A stretch of 64,000 bases of DNA from Microbispora sp. H13382. GTDB lineage: Bacteria; Actinomycetota; Actinomycetes; Streptosporangiales; Streptosporangiaceae. A program made the translations under genes and the position numbers. The DNA lies in assembly GCF_014161445.1 (NCBI RefSeq), contig NZ_JABBXA010000008.1:62001-126000 (forward strand), given 5' to 3'. Position 1 is the first letter of the stretch. Each line of letters opens with the position of its first letter. Shown piece by piece: positions 42,058 to 50,758 of this stretch. The notes beneath the pieces were generated by a model. It was not told the DNA's origin, ran no database searches, and saw nothing but the letters and a program-made list of their open reading frames with translations.

Positions 42058-42659
42058 GCGACCGCACGGTTCACCTGACGGCCTCGGTGCTGCTGTCCTA
42101 TCCGGACGAGCGGCTCGTCGAGGCGCTGCCGCTGCTGAACGCCGCCGTGGCCGGGCTGGCGCCGGGCGAGCCCGCCAGGCGGCTGGCCGCCTTCCTCGGC
42201 CACGTGGCCGCGACCCCGCCGCACGAGCTGGCCGAGCACTACGTGGCGACCTTCGACCTCAAGCGCCGCTGCTGCCCTTATCTGACCTACTACACCTACG
42301 GCGACACCCGGCGGCGCGGGATGGCCCTGCTGCGCTTCACGCAGGCCTACCGGACGGCGGGGTTCGAGGTCACCGGGGAGCTGCCCGACCACCTGGGCGT
42401 GGTGTGCGAGCTGTCCGGCCGCGGCGCCACCGAGCAGGCCGTACGGCTGCTGCGCGAACACCGTCCCGGACTGGAAACGCTGCTGGGTGCCCTGCGGGAG
42501 GAGCGCTCACCGTACGCCGACGTCGTCGCGGCGGTGCTGGCGACGCTCCCCCCGCCCACCGAGCGGGAGCGCCAGGCCGCCCTGCGCCTGGCGGAGGAGG
42601 GTCCGCCGGCCGAGGAGGTCGGCCTGGAGCCGTACGGGCCTGTGGGAGGTGTCCGGTGA
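42054..42659 (+). CDS. narJ: Nitrate reductase assembly chaperone
   Basis: 201 aa of the NarJ/TorD family: LLSYPDE at the N-terminus, HYVATFDLKRRCCPYLTYYTYGDTRRRG in the middle and PDHLGVVCEL. It binds apo-NarG and guides cofactor insertion and membrane attachment. GTG start overlapping the narH stop by four bases (GTGA). GTG is supported by the operon arrangement and by the family N-terminus. Confidence 0.94.
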   Translation: MSDRTVHLTASVLLSYPDERLVEALPLLNAAVAGLAPGEPARRLAAFLGHVAATPPHELAEHYVATFDLKRRCCPYLTYYTYGDTRRRGMALLRFTQAYRTAGFEVTGELPDHLGVVCELSGRGATEQAVRLLREHRPGLETLLGALREERSPYADVVAAVLATLPPPTERERQAALRLAEEGPPAEEVGLEPYGPVGGVR

Positions 42660-43408
42660 GCGCGCTCGACGTGACCCTGTGGGTGGTGGCGCCCTACGTC
42701 GCGCTGACGGTCTTCGTGCTCGGCCACGTCTGGCGCTACCGCTACGACAAGTTCGGCTGGACGACCCGGTCGTCACAGATGTACGAGTCACGGCTGCTGC
42801 GGATCGGCAGCCCGCTGTTCCACTTCGGGATCCTGGTCGTGCTCCTCGGCCACATCGGCGGCCTGGTGATCCCCAAGACCTGGACAGAGGCGGCCGGAGT
42901 GAGCGAGCACGCCTACCATCTCGCCGCGGTCGCGCTCGGCACGGTCGCCGGAGTCTGCACCGTCGCGGGCCTGGCCATCCTGATCTACCGTCGCCGCACG
43001 GTCGGCCCGGTCTTCACCGCCACCACCCGCAACGACAAGCTGATGTACGCGCTGCTCGCCCTGACCATCGCGCTCGGGCTGGCCGCCACCGTCGTCGCCA
43101 ACATCCTCGGCGGCGGCTACGACTACCGCACCACCATCTCGCCCTGGTTCCGGTCGGTCTTCTATCTCCAGCCGCAGGGCGAGTCGATGGCGGCCGCGCC
43201 GATCCTGTTCAAGCTGCACGCGCTCAGCGCGCTCGTCCTGTTCGCCGTCTGGCCGTTCACCCGGCTGGTGCACATGCTCACCGCACCCGTCGGATACCTC
43301 ACCCGTCCGTACATCGTCTACCGCAGCCGGGACGACCGGCGCGGCTCGCGTCCGCCCCGCCGAGGCTGGGAGCCCGCGGCCGTCCCTGACGACTCGCGTC
43401 GACGGTGA
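42656..43408 (+). CDS. narI: Respiratory nitrate reductase gamma subunit (cytochrome b)
   Basis: 250 aa, five membrane helices. Heme ligands are expected at the His of FVLGHVW, FHFGIL, LLGHIG and at late His residues (KLHALS, RLVHML). It oxidises menaquinol and sends electrons to NarH. GTG start overlaps the narJ stop (GTGA). Its TGA is directly followed by the TCA stop complement of the convergent monooxygenase gene, leaving no spacer. Confidence 0.95.
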   Translation: MSALDVTLWVVAPYVALTVFVLGHVWRYRYDKFGWTTRSSQMYESRLLRIGSPLFHFGILVVLLGHIGGLVIPKTWTEAAGVSEHAYHLAAVALGTVAGVCTVAGLAILIYRRRTVGPVFTATTRNDKLMYALLALTIALGLAATVVANILGGGYDYRTTISPWFRSVFYLQPQGESMAAAPILFKLHALSALVLFAVWPFTRLVHMLTAPVGYLTRPYIVYRSRDDRRGSRPPRRGWEPAAVPDDSRRR

Positions 43409-44530
43409 TCACGGCGGCTCCGTCACCAGTGCGCTGATCCGGTCCACGAGACCGGGCATGTCGGCGTCCGGCACGGGATCCAGCTGCCACTCGGCGAGCC
43501 GCAGGGACGCCTCGACCACGGCCTTCGCCCGTTCGTGGCGGCGGTCCATGAACGCGTCGAACACCGGCCGGCCGAGCCTGTCGGCGGCGAGCAGCAGCTC
43601 GGCCAGGACGGCGGCGTCCTCCAGGCACTGGGCCGCCCCCTGGGCGATGGTGGGCGGGCAGGCGTGCGCGGCGTCGCCGATCAGGACGACGCGGCCGCGG
43701 TTCCACGGACGGTCCACCAGCAGCGACTCGAACCACGTGTAGTTGATGCGCTCGGGGTCGGTGATGTCCTCCCGGATCTCGTCCCACGGCCCGCCGTATC
43801 CTTCGGCGAGGGCCCGCATGTGCGCCACCCTGTCGCCGACCGCCTCACGTGGGCGGGCCTTCTCGACGAGATAGGCGTACATGGTGTCCGGGCCGGTCGG
43901 GCAGTACCCGGCGGTGAAGCAGGGGCCGCCGTAGATGAGGTCGGTGCGCTCGATCCCGGCGGGACGGCGGGTGTGGACGCGCCATATGCCCAAGCCGGTC
44001 GGCCGCGGGGCGTCGTCGATCCCGATCAGCCCGCGCACCGCCGAGCGGATGCCGTCGGCGCCCACGACCAGGTCGTACGTGCCGGTGGTGCCGTCGGACA
44101 GCCGCACGTCGACCCGGTCGCCGGTGTCGGTCAGCGTCTCCACGGTCACGCCGAACCTGGTCCGCGCCCCGGCCGCGCGTACGGCGTCGGCGAGGACGGC
44201 CGTCAGCTGGGGGCGGTTCACGCCGAGCGCGGCGGGCAGATCGGGGCCGCCGGTGCGGGCGCCGGGGATCTCCGCGAGCAGCGTGCCGTCCGGGGCGCGC
44301 AGCCCGAGCGAGTCGAACGGGAATCCGGCGGCGGCGACGCGGTCCCAGACGCCGAGGTCGCGCAGCACCCGCAGCGCGTTGCCCTGCAGGGTGATGCCCG
44401 AGCCGAGCGCGGTGACCGCGGGCCGGATCTCCACGATGTCCACGGCGACCCCGGCGCGGGCGAGCGGGATCGCCAGGGCCGATCCGGCGGTGCCGCCGCC
44501 GACGATGAGAACGTTGCCTACTGCCGGCAT
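43409..44530 (-). CDS. FAD-dependent aromatic-type monooxygenase
   Basis: 373 aa class A flavoprotein hydroxylase. FAD-binding GGGTAGSALA near the N-terminus, the DG motif in VVGADGIRSAVR, and GDAAHACPPTIAQGA for the FAD ribityl. Length and motifs match UbiH/salicylate-hydroxylase-like enzymes; the substrate is not evident. The preceding relic of a FAH/cyclase-type gene suggests the region once held an aromatic degradation operon. The stop abuts that of narI. Confidence 0.88.
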   Translation of the reverse strand: MPAVGNVLIVGGGTAGSALAIPLARAGVAVDIVEIRPAVTALGSGITLQGNALRVLRDLGVWDRVAAAGFPFDSLGLRAPDGTLLAEIPGARTGGPDLPAALGVNRPQLTAVLADAVRAAGARTRFGVTVETLTDTGDRVDVRLSDGTTGTYDLVVGADGIRSAVRGLIGIDDAPRPTGLGIWRVHTRRPAGIERTDLIYGGPCFTAGYCPTGPDTMYAYLVEKARPREAVGDRVAHMRALAEGYGGPWDEIREDITDPERINYTWFESLLVDRPWNRGRVVLIGDAAHACPPTIAQGAAQCLEDAAVLAELLLAADRLGRPVFDAFMDRRHERAKAVVEASLRLAEWQLDPVPDADMPGLVDRISALVTEPP

Positions 44531-44537
44531 GGTGGTC

Positions 44538-44801
44538 TCACTTCATGGCGAGGGGGTTGACGGGGGAGCCGGCCGCACCCGTCACCGGGTGCGGGGCGGC
44601 GGTGAGGAAGAACTCGTACACGCCGTCGCGCGGCAGCCGGCCCCGGCGCATGCCGTTGCCGGCGGGGCCGCCGGTCGGCGCCAGGTCGCCGGGCAGCGGT
44701 TCGACGGTCTGCGGGACGTACGACACCAGCCGGGCCACGTCGAAGATCATATCCCTTGGTCCCGTCCTGCCGTTGATCTTCATCACCGGGACGGGCGCCA
44801 C
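44538..44801 (-). pseudogene. Chimeric relic: FAH-family segment fused to cyclase-family tail
   Basis: An 87-codon open frame. Its first ~55 residues (KINGRTGPRDMIFDVARLVS ... LPGDLAPTGGPAGNGMRRGR) match the late part of fumarylacetoacetate hydrolase family proteins. The last ~28 (DGVYEFFLTAAPHPVTGAAG, SPVNPLAMK) match the C-terminal end of the metal-dependent cyclase/kynurenine formamidase family. Neither part could fold alone. The join near RDG-VYEFF looks like a deletion between two neighbouring catabolic genes. It ends seven bases before the monooxygenase start. Confidence 0.65.
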
Positions 44802-44853
44802 CTCGCCGCTCGGCGCCGCCCCGGCGGAACAGCGCCGGGGCCCCGGCGGGCCG

Positions 44854-45324
44854 TCACAGGCCGACGGCCAGCAGCGCGGCCGAAATCATCAGGTCCGACA
44901 CCAGGCACGCCTCGGCATACCAGCGGGGAACAACCCGGCCCATGCGGTGGTGGGCGACGTCCCAGGCGGCGTGGGCGAGCCAGCCGGCGGCCAGCACGTA
45001 GCGGGCCGCGTCCGGGCCGGCGGCGACCGCGGCCACCGCGACCGCGCCGAAGCCGAGCACGGCGGCGGTCTGCAAGCTCAGCAGCCGCCGGGAGGCGAGC
45101 TCGCCGCGGGCGGTTCCCCAGGTGAGGTAGATGACCGCGGCGAGCAGGACCGACCAGGCGCTGACAGAGGCCTGCGCCTCGTCGGGCAGCGGCGCCAGCA
45201 GAGACAGGCTGACGACGGTGCCGGCGGCGGCGACCCCCGTCCGCCAGTGGCGGGCGAGCACGCCGGACAGGCCGGTACGCCGGTGGGCGGCGTCGGTGGT
45301 GACGGTGACGGTGCTGCTGGTCAT
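44854..45324 (-). CDS. Small multi-pass membrane protein
   Basis: 156 aa with four to five hydrophobic segments (around 25-43, 50-66, 78-98, 103-120, 138-155). No family name recognised; the LAHAAWDVAHHRMGRVVPRWYAEACLVSDL section with several His is distinctive and could bind a metal or heme. ATG 45324 is preceded by GGGAG six bases away; longer upstream frames are not protein-like. It is divergent from the ABC transporter operon. Confidence 0.7.
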   Translation of the reverse strand: MTSSTVTVTTDAAHRRTGLSGVLARHWRTGVAAAGTVVSLSLLAPLPDEAQASVSAWSVLLAAVIYLTWGTARGELASRRLLSLQTAAVLGFGAVAVAAVAAGPDAARYVLAAGWLAHAAWDVAHHRMGRVVPRWYAEACLVSDLMISAALLAVGL

Positions 45325-45485
45325 CGGGGGGCTCCCTTCGGAACGGGCTGTGGCCGCGACGGAGGTCGGGAGCGCGGCGCCGCGCCGGGGAACTCCCCAC
45401 GCGGTCGACGCCACGGCTTCGCCGGCCGTCGGCGTCACACTCCCGTCCGCCGCTGCCCGCGGACTGTCCGGGTCCTCGAAGGGCG

Positions 45486-45499
45486 GACAGCCGGCTGTC
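45486..45499. promoter_or_regulatory. Palindrome GACAGCCGGCTGTC
   Basis: Perfect 14-base palindrome in the divergent region, with a further GGACAGCC half-site about 20 bases downstream. Candidate operator for the ABC exporter genes. Confidence 0.4.
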
Positions 45500-45592
45500 A
45501 GGGAACGGGCAGCGGGGGGACAGCCTTGGCCGCGAGTGTCATGCCGGCGGCCCGCGGGGGCCGCGGCACACTCGTCAGCGAGAAGGTTCCTC

Positions 45593-46534
45593 ATGATCGA
45601 AGCGAATGGGCTGACCAAGCGCTACGGCGGCAAGGTCGCCGTCGACAACCTGAGTTTCACCGTCAGGCCCGGCGTCGTCACCGGCTTCCTCGGCCCGAAC
45701 GGGGCCGGCAAGTCGACGACGATGCGGATGATCCTCGGGCTGGACGCCCCCGGCGCCGGACACGCCACCGTCAACGGCCGCCGCTACACCCGGCACGCCG
45801 CACCGCTCCACGAGGTCGGCGCGCTGCTGGAGGCCCGGGCGGTCCATCCCGGGAGGTCGGGCTACGACCACCTGCTCGCCCTGGCCGCCACCACCGGCAT
45901 CTCGCGGCGGCGCGTCGACGAGGTGATCGACCTGGCCGGCCTGGGGGAGGTGGCGCACAGGAGGGTCGGCGGATTCTCACTCGGCATGGGCCAGCGGCTG
46001 GGCATCGCGTCCGCGCTGCTCGGCGACCCGGCGACGCTGATCCTCGACGAGCCGGTCAACGGACTCGACCCCGAGGGCATCCTGTGGATCCGCACCCTGC
46101 TCAAGGGGCTCGCGGCCGAGGGACGCACGGTCTTCGTGTCGTCGCACCTGATGAGCGAGATGGCCCTGACCGCGGAGCAGCTGATCATCGTCGGCCGCGG
46201 GCGGCTGATCGCCGACGTCGCGGTGGCGAACTTCGTCCGCGACTCCTCCCGCCTGACCACGCGCGTCCGGTCGCCGCAGGCCGAGTGGCTGCGCGACCTG
46301 CTGGCCGGCCCGGATGTGACGGTCACCGGCGACGTGACCGGCGTCCTGGAGGTGCGGGGCCTCGACGGCGAGGCCGTCGGGCGGATCGCCGCGCGGCACG
46401 GCGTGACGCTGTACGAGCTGACCCCGGTGCACGTCTCGCTGGAGGAGGCGTTCATGGAGCTGACCCGCGACGCGGTCGAGTATCACGGCGTCACCGGCCG
46501 GGGCACGGCCAGTGTGGAAAGGAGCGCGGCATGA
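45593..46534 (+). CDS. ABC-2 exporter ATP-binding protein
   Basis: 313 aa. Walker A GPNGAGKSTT, signature FSLGMGQRLG, Walker B LILDEPVNGLDP and the switch His in FVSSHLMSEM are all intact in residues 1-215; a ~95-residue C-terminal domain follows, as in DrrA/NatA-type ATPases for drug or lipid export. It overlaps the permease gene by four bases (ATGA). Substrate unknown. Confidence 0.92.
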   Translation: MIEANGLTKRYGGKVAVDNLSFTVRPGVVTGFLGPNGAGKSTTMRMILGLDAPGAGHATVNGRRYTRHAAPLHEVGALLEARAVHPGRSGYDHLLALAATTGISRRRVDEVIDLAGLGEVAHRRVGGFSLGMGQRLGIASALLGDPATLILDEPVNGLDPEGILWIRTLLKGLAAEGRTVFVSSHLMSEMALTAEQLIIVGRGRLIADVAVANFVRDSSRLTTRVRSPQAEWLRDLLAGPDVTVTGDVTGVLEVRGLDGEAVGRIAARHGVTLYELTPVHVSLEEAFMELTRDAVEYHGVTGRGTASVERSAA

Positions 46535-47361
46535 GCACCGCGAACGTCACCGCGTTCCGCCGTACGGCGGGGCCGGCGGTGGACCGCCGCCGGGTCACCC
46601 AGGGCCGGGTCATGCGGTCGGAATGGATCAAGCTGTGGTCGCTGCGGTCGACCGTGTACACCCTGGTCGCGGCGGTCGGGACGATGATCGGGGCGGGCAT
46701 GCTGCTCTGCGCGTTCATGGCGGCCCAGGCGGCGCTGCCCGGGTCGCCGCACCAGGCGCTGTTCGACCCGGCCGGCGCCGGCCTGCGCGGGGTGTCCCTC
46801 GCCCAGCTCGCCGTCGGCGTGCTCGGCGTGCTGCTGGTCACCGCCGAGTACTCCACCGGCATGATCCGCGCCACGCTGTCCGCGGTGCCACGCAGGCTCC
46901 CGGTCCTGTGGGCCAAGGCGGGCGTGTTCACCGTAGTCGCGGCCGTCTTGATGATCGCGGCGTCGTTCACCGCCTTCCTGGGCGGCCAGGCCGTCCTGGG
47001 CGAGCGGGGCACCACGCTCGCGGCGGACGGCGTCGCCCGCGCCGTGGCCGGGGCCGGGCTGTACCTGACCGTCGTGGGGCTGCTCGGGGTGGGGCTCGGC
47101 TTCATCCTCCGCAACACCGCGGGCGCCGTCGCCGCGCTGTTCGGACTGCTGCTGGTCCTGCCGACCCTCGGCGAGGTGCTGCCGGCCGATTGGGGCAGGC
47201 GTGTCGTTCCGTACCTGCCGTCGAACGCCGGTCAGGTCATCATGTCCGTGCGTCCCGCGCCCGGCGAACTGGCGCCGTGGACGGGGTTCGCGATCTTCTG
47301 CGGCTACGCCGCGGTGACGATCGTCGTCGCGGCGGTTCTGCTCAAGCGCCGCGACGCGTGA
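46531..47361 (+). CDS. ABC-2 type exporter permease
   Basis: 276 aa with six predicted membrane helices; the RSEWIKLWSLRSTVYTL start, the TAEYSTGMIRATLSAVPRR segment between helices and a KRRDA tail are typical of actinomycete ABC-2 permeases. Works with the ATPase encoded upstream. A 37-bp part of its 5' end (46575-46611) recurs at 47434-47470 behind the gene. Confidence 0.9.
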   Translation: MSTANVTAFRRTAGPAVDRRRVTQGRVMRSEWIKLWSLRSTVYTLVAAVGTMIGAGMLLCAFMAAQAALPGSPHQALFDPAGAGLRGVSLAQLAVGVLGVLLVTAEYSTGMIRATLSAVPRRLPVLWAKAGVFTVVAAVLMIAASFTAFLGGQAVLGERGTTLAADGVARAVAGAGLYLTVVGLLGVGLGFILRNTAGAVAALFGLLLVLPTLGEVLPADWGRRVVPYLPSNAGQVIMSVRPAPGELAPWTGFAIFCGYAAVTIVVAAVLLKRRDA

Positions 47362-47433
47362 CCGGCTCCGCACGGGGCCGGTGGCGTACCTCCTGATCGC
47401 GACGACGCCGGAGTCCGGCCGGCGGGCGAGGGC

Positions 47434-47470
47434 GGCGGTGGACCGCCACCGGGTCACACCGGGCCGGGTC
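47434..47470. repeat. Degenerate copy of the permease 5' end
   Basis: 34 of 37 bases match 46575-46611 inside the permease gene. In the matching frame the copy reads AVDRHRVTPGRV versus AVDRRRVTQGRV in the permease. It is probably what remains of a second, tandem permease gene. Confidence 0.5.
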
Positions 47471-47484
47471 CTACACTTCCGCAG

Positions 47485-47853
47485 GTGGAAAACGACAAAT
47501 CGTTCACCGTCACCCCGCGCGTGGTGCGCGCGGCGGCCCTGGCCGACGCCGACCTCGATCCGGACCCGCTCGACCCCGCCCAGGTCGTGTCCGGGGACCC
47601 GCAGGTCCGCCACCTGGAGCTGACGTCGGGCACGGACCTGGCGGTGGGTGTCTGGCAGCACGGGCCGGGCGTGAGCACCGACAGCGAGGCGGACGAGGTC
47701 TTCGTCGTGCTCGGCGGCAGGGCGACGATCGCGGTCGAGGGCGGCCCGGTGCTCGACGTCGGCCCGGGGGACGTCGTCCTGATGCCCGGCGGCGCGCGCA
47801 CCGTGTGGACGGTGCACGAGACGCTCCGCAAGGTGTACGCCGTGCGCCCCTGA
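47485..47853 (+). CDS. Cupin domain protein
   Basis: 122 aa single-domain cupin of the DUF861/Cupin_3 type: VWQHGPGVSTDSEADEVFVVLGGRATI and VGPGDVVLMPGGARTVWTVHETLRKVYAV. The metal-binding residues are weakly conserved (an E but few His), so it may be a small-molecule binding protein rather than a dioxygenase. The start is GTG 47485, with a weak ribosome-binding site. Confidence 0.75.
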   Translation: MENDKSFTVTPRVVRAAALADADLDPDPLDPAQVVSGDPQVRHLELTSGTDLAVGVWQHGPGVSTDSEADEVFVVLGGRATIAVEGGPVLDVGPGDVVLMPGGARTVWTVHETLRKVYAVRP

Positions 47854-47924
47854 CCGCCGGCCGCCGTGCCGCCGCGCCGCCGACCGTCCCTCGACGGCCT
47901 CCGCTGGCGCATCAGCACATCCTG

Positions 47925-47960
47925 GGGAGCCGGGGCGGGCACGCGCCCGCCCCGGCTCCC
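47925..47960. terminator. 16-bp bidirectional hairpin terminator
   Basis: Perfect arms 47925-47940 and 47945-47960 with a four-base loop, between the convergent cupin and dehydrogenase genes. Confidence 0.7.
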
Positions 47961-47976
47961 GGATCAGCCGGCCGGA

Positions 47977-50106
47977 TCAGCGGGTCGGCTTCAGGACCAC
48001 CTCGTCACTGCCGGACAGGGCGGGCAGGCCGTCCGCGCCCGGGTCCGTGTACGTGGCGTTGAAGACACCGGAGAGGTTGTCGTTCGCCGGGTCGTGGCCC
48101 GAGGGCACCGTGGTCGTGATGCTGCCGGTGCATCCGCTCGCGGTCGTCTGCGGGTGCCCGTGGCTGTCGTGGCCGAGGATGTAGGTCACCCGGACGCGGG
48201 AGCAGTCGACCGGCTGGTCGTCGGTCACCTTGACCTCGAACTGCACGACGTCGCCGAAGTGGAACGCCTGCCCGTCGGCCGGCTTGACGAACTCGACGAC
48301 CGGCGCCTGGTTGCCGACCACGACCTCGACCTCGGCCGTGGCCGAGCGCCCGCGCTGGGGGCCGCCCACATCGGTGACCTTCAGGGTCGCGCGGTAGACG
48401 CCGTTCTCCTTGTAGGTGAAGGTCGGGTTGGCCTCGCGCGAGTCCACCTTGCCGTCGGCGTCGAAGTCCCACGCGTACTGGAGCCGGTCGCCGTCGGCAT
48501 CCGTGGTCCCCTCGCTGGAGAACGCGATCGTGAGCGGCGCCGTGCCGTTGGTCCTGTCCGCCGAGGCCTTTGGGGCCGGCGAGTGGTTGCCGTTCTCGCC
48601 GATGTAGTCGATGCGGGCCAGCTGGGCGTCGGGGTTCTGGTTGAAGTAGCCGTCGCCGTACTCCAGCACGTAGAGCGCGCCGTCCGGGCCGAACTCCATG
48701 TCCATGGCGTTGTCGAAGACGAACGACGGCAGGACGGACTCGATCTTCGAGAGCTTGCCGTCCTCACCCAGGCGCATGCCCTTCACCCAGTCACGCGACC
48801 ACTCGTACAGCAGCGGCACGCCGTCGTAGTACTCCGGCCACGCCACCGGGCTGCGGCCGTGCGCCGCCTTCTTGTCGTAGTGGTAGACGGGGCCGCCCAT
48901 CGGGGAGATGCCGCCCGTGCCGAGCTCGGGGAACTCGGCGGACGCGCCGTAGCTGTACCACACGTCCGGCTGCTCGACCGGCGGCAGCTCGCGCAGGCCG
49001 GTGTTGTGCCGCGAGTCGTTCACCGGCGCCGCGCAGTCGAAGGGCGCGCCCGAGGTGCGGGTGGCGAAGTCGTAGTTGTTGTACGGCAGCTTGGCGGTGG
49101 CGCAGTACGGCCAGCCGTAGTTGGACGGCTTGCGGATGATCGTCCACTTGCCGGTTCCGGCGGGCCCGCGGTTGGGGTTGGCGCGGTTCGCGTCCGGCGA
49201 GTAGTCGCCGACGTAGAGCTCCCCGTTCTTCTTGTTGATCTCGATGCGGAACGGGTTGCGCAGCCCCATCGCGTAGATCTCGGGCCGGGTCTTCGGGGTG
49301 CCCGGCTTGAACAGGTTGCCCTCGGGGATCGTGTAGCCGCCGCCGTCCTTGGGCTTGATCCGCAGGATCTTGCCGCGCAGGTCGTTGGTGTTGCCCGAAG
49401 TGCGCCGGGCGTCGTACGCCGGGTTGCGGTTCGGCCGGTCGTCGATGGGGGTGTACCCGTCGGAGGCGAAGGGGTTGGTGTCGTCGCCGGTGGACAGGTA
49501 GAGGTTGCCCTCGGCGTCGAAGACGATGTCTCCGCCGACGTGGCAGCAGATGCCCCGGTCGACCGGGACGTCGAGGATCCGCTGCTCGCTCGCCAGGTCG
49601 ATCTGACCCTTCTTGAACTCGAAGCGGGACAGCCGGATCGCGCCCTTGAAGCGCTCCCAGTCGGCCTCGGTGCCCTCGTTGGGGGCGTCTCCCTCGTTCA
49701 CGCCGGGCGTCTTGGGGTCGTCGACCGGGGTGTTCAGCGGCGGCGAGTAGTACAGGTAGACCCAGTTGTTGCCCTTGCCGAAGTTCGGGTCGAGCGCGAT
49801 GCTCTGCAGGCCCTCCTCGTCGTGCTGGTACACGTCGATGGTGCCGGCCTTCGTGTTGAGGCCGGTCGCCGGGTCGTGCATCCAGATGGTGCCGGCACGG
49901 GTGGTGTGCAGAACCCTGCCGTCCGGAAGGACGGCGAGGTCCATGGGCTCACCGGGGGTGTCGTTCAGGGTCACCTTCTGGAAGGCGGACTCCGGGGGCG
50001 CCTGCGTCTCCTGCGCCGTCGCGATCGACGGCGTCGTCAGGAGCCCCGTCATGACGGCGGCGGCGGCCGCCGCCATCAGCCTGGTCCTCTTGGAGGTACC
50101 GTTCAC
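47977..50106 (-). CDS. Secreted sorbosone/glucose dehydrogenase-like protein with PKD domain
   Basis: 709 aa. Signal peptide (1-32); six-bladed propeller of the GSDH/PQQ-dependent sugar dehydrogenase type (about 45-470: MDLAVLPDGRVLHTTRAG, HDEEGLQSIALDPNF, GDIVFDAEGNLYLSTGDD, MGLRNPFRIEI); PKD domain (about 485-570, YAWDFDADGKVDS); and a C-terminal Ig-like domain (about 575-709). Homologues are often fused to ThuA domains; here that part is absent. It may oxidise a sugar outside the cell with PQQ. GTG 50106 has AAGGAGAAG six bases upstream, which fixes the start. Confidence 0.87.
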   Translation of the reverse strand: MNGTSKRTRLMAAAAAAVMTGLLTTPSIATAQETQAPPESAFQKVTLNDTPGEPMDLAVLPDGRVLHTTRAGTIWMHDPATGLNTKAGTIDVYQHDEEGLQSIALDPNFGKGNNWVYLYYSPPLNTPVDDPKTPGVNEGDAPNEGTEADWERFKGAIRLSRFEFKKGQIDLASEQRILDVPVDRGICCHVGGDIVFDAEGNLYLSTGDDTNPFASDGYTPIDDRPNRNPAYDARRTSGNTNDLRGKILRIKPKDGGGYTIPEGNLFKPGTPKTRPEIYAMGLRNPFRIEINKKNGELYVGDYSPDANRANPNRGPAGTGKWTIIRKPSNYGWPYCATAKLPYNNYDFATRTSGAPFDCAAPVNDSRHNTGLRELPPVEQPDVWYSYGASAEFPELGTGGISPMGGPVYHYDKKAAHGRSPVAWPEYYDGVPLLYEWSRDWVKGMRLGEDGKLSKIESVLPSFVFDNAMDMEFGPDGALYVLEYGDGYFNQNPDAQLARIDYIGENGNHSPAPKASADRTNGTAPLTIAFSSEGTTDADGDRLQYAWDFDADGKVDSREANPTFTYKENGVYRATLKVTDVGGPQRGRSATAEVEVVVGNQAPVVEFVKPADGQAFHFGDVVQFEVKVTDDQPVDCSRVRVTYILGHDSHGHPQTTASGCTGSITTTVPSGHDPANDNLSGVFNATYTDPGADGLPALSGSDEVVLKPTR

Positions 50107-50758
50107 GTGATGCTTCTCCTTGGCCGGAGGGCGTCAGATGGGTGGCCGGGCCGCCACCCGTGCCGCGGCAACGGCAGGGAAGCGTGGCGGTCCGGCCGCT
50201 CGATGCCGGGGAGATGCGCCCACGCCGAAATCGGCGAGGTCGCGGCCATGGAGGTCGCACTCGGAAGTGGTCGCCAGGGCGGCCGCACGCATCGTCCCCT
50301 TCGTGAGGACGCGTGCGCCGAACGCGTCGTGATCGAACGTTGATCGAACACTGGACAGAACGCTGCCTGACTCCGCCGGCGTGCCACCGCCGGTCGAGCG
50401 CGAGACGCCCACATTGTTACGACCGTGCTACCGGATGGTCAATACCGCGTTTGACGTCCGTGGCTGACGTCCGCGTCAGCTAAGACGTACGACCGTGTGG
50501 ATGTTTTGTGAGCGAAAGCACCAACTTTCGTTGACAACTGGCATAAGTTCGATCTACGGTCACAAAACATGTGATCGACGCGACAGAAGTCGTACCACTC
50601 CCGATCGACTCGTCACTCTGGGTGTCCGAGCTTGGCGCGTCGCCCGGGGGCGTACGCCCGGTCGCCCTTTCGCCGTCGCGCCGAGACGGTGAATGGGCGA
50701 GTGCCACCCGGGCGGCGCGCTCCCGGGCGGCGCGACCACCCCTGCCGCCCCGCGCGGG
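50107..50758. promoter_or_regulatory. Regulatory region with a spaced inverted repeat
   Basis: 650 bases without a convincing gene. Arms ATGTTTTGTGA (50501-50511) and TCACAAAACAT (50560-50570) are perfect inverted copies 48 bases apart. Between them are CGAAAG-N6-CTTTCG (50513-50530) and, on the plus strand, TTGACA (50531) with TACGGT 18 bases later, which looks like a sigma-70-type promoter. A doublet TGACGTCCG is at about 50453 and 50464. Confidence 0.4.
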
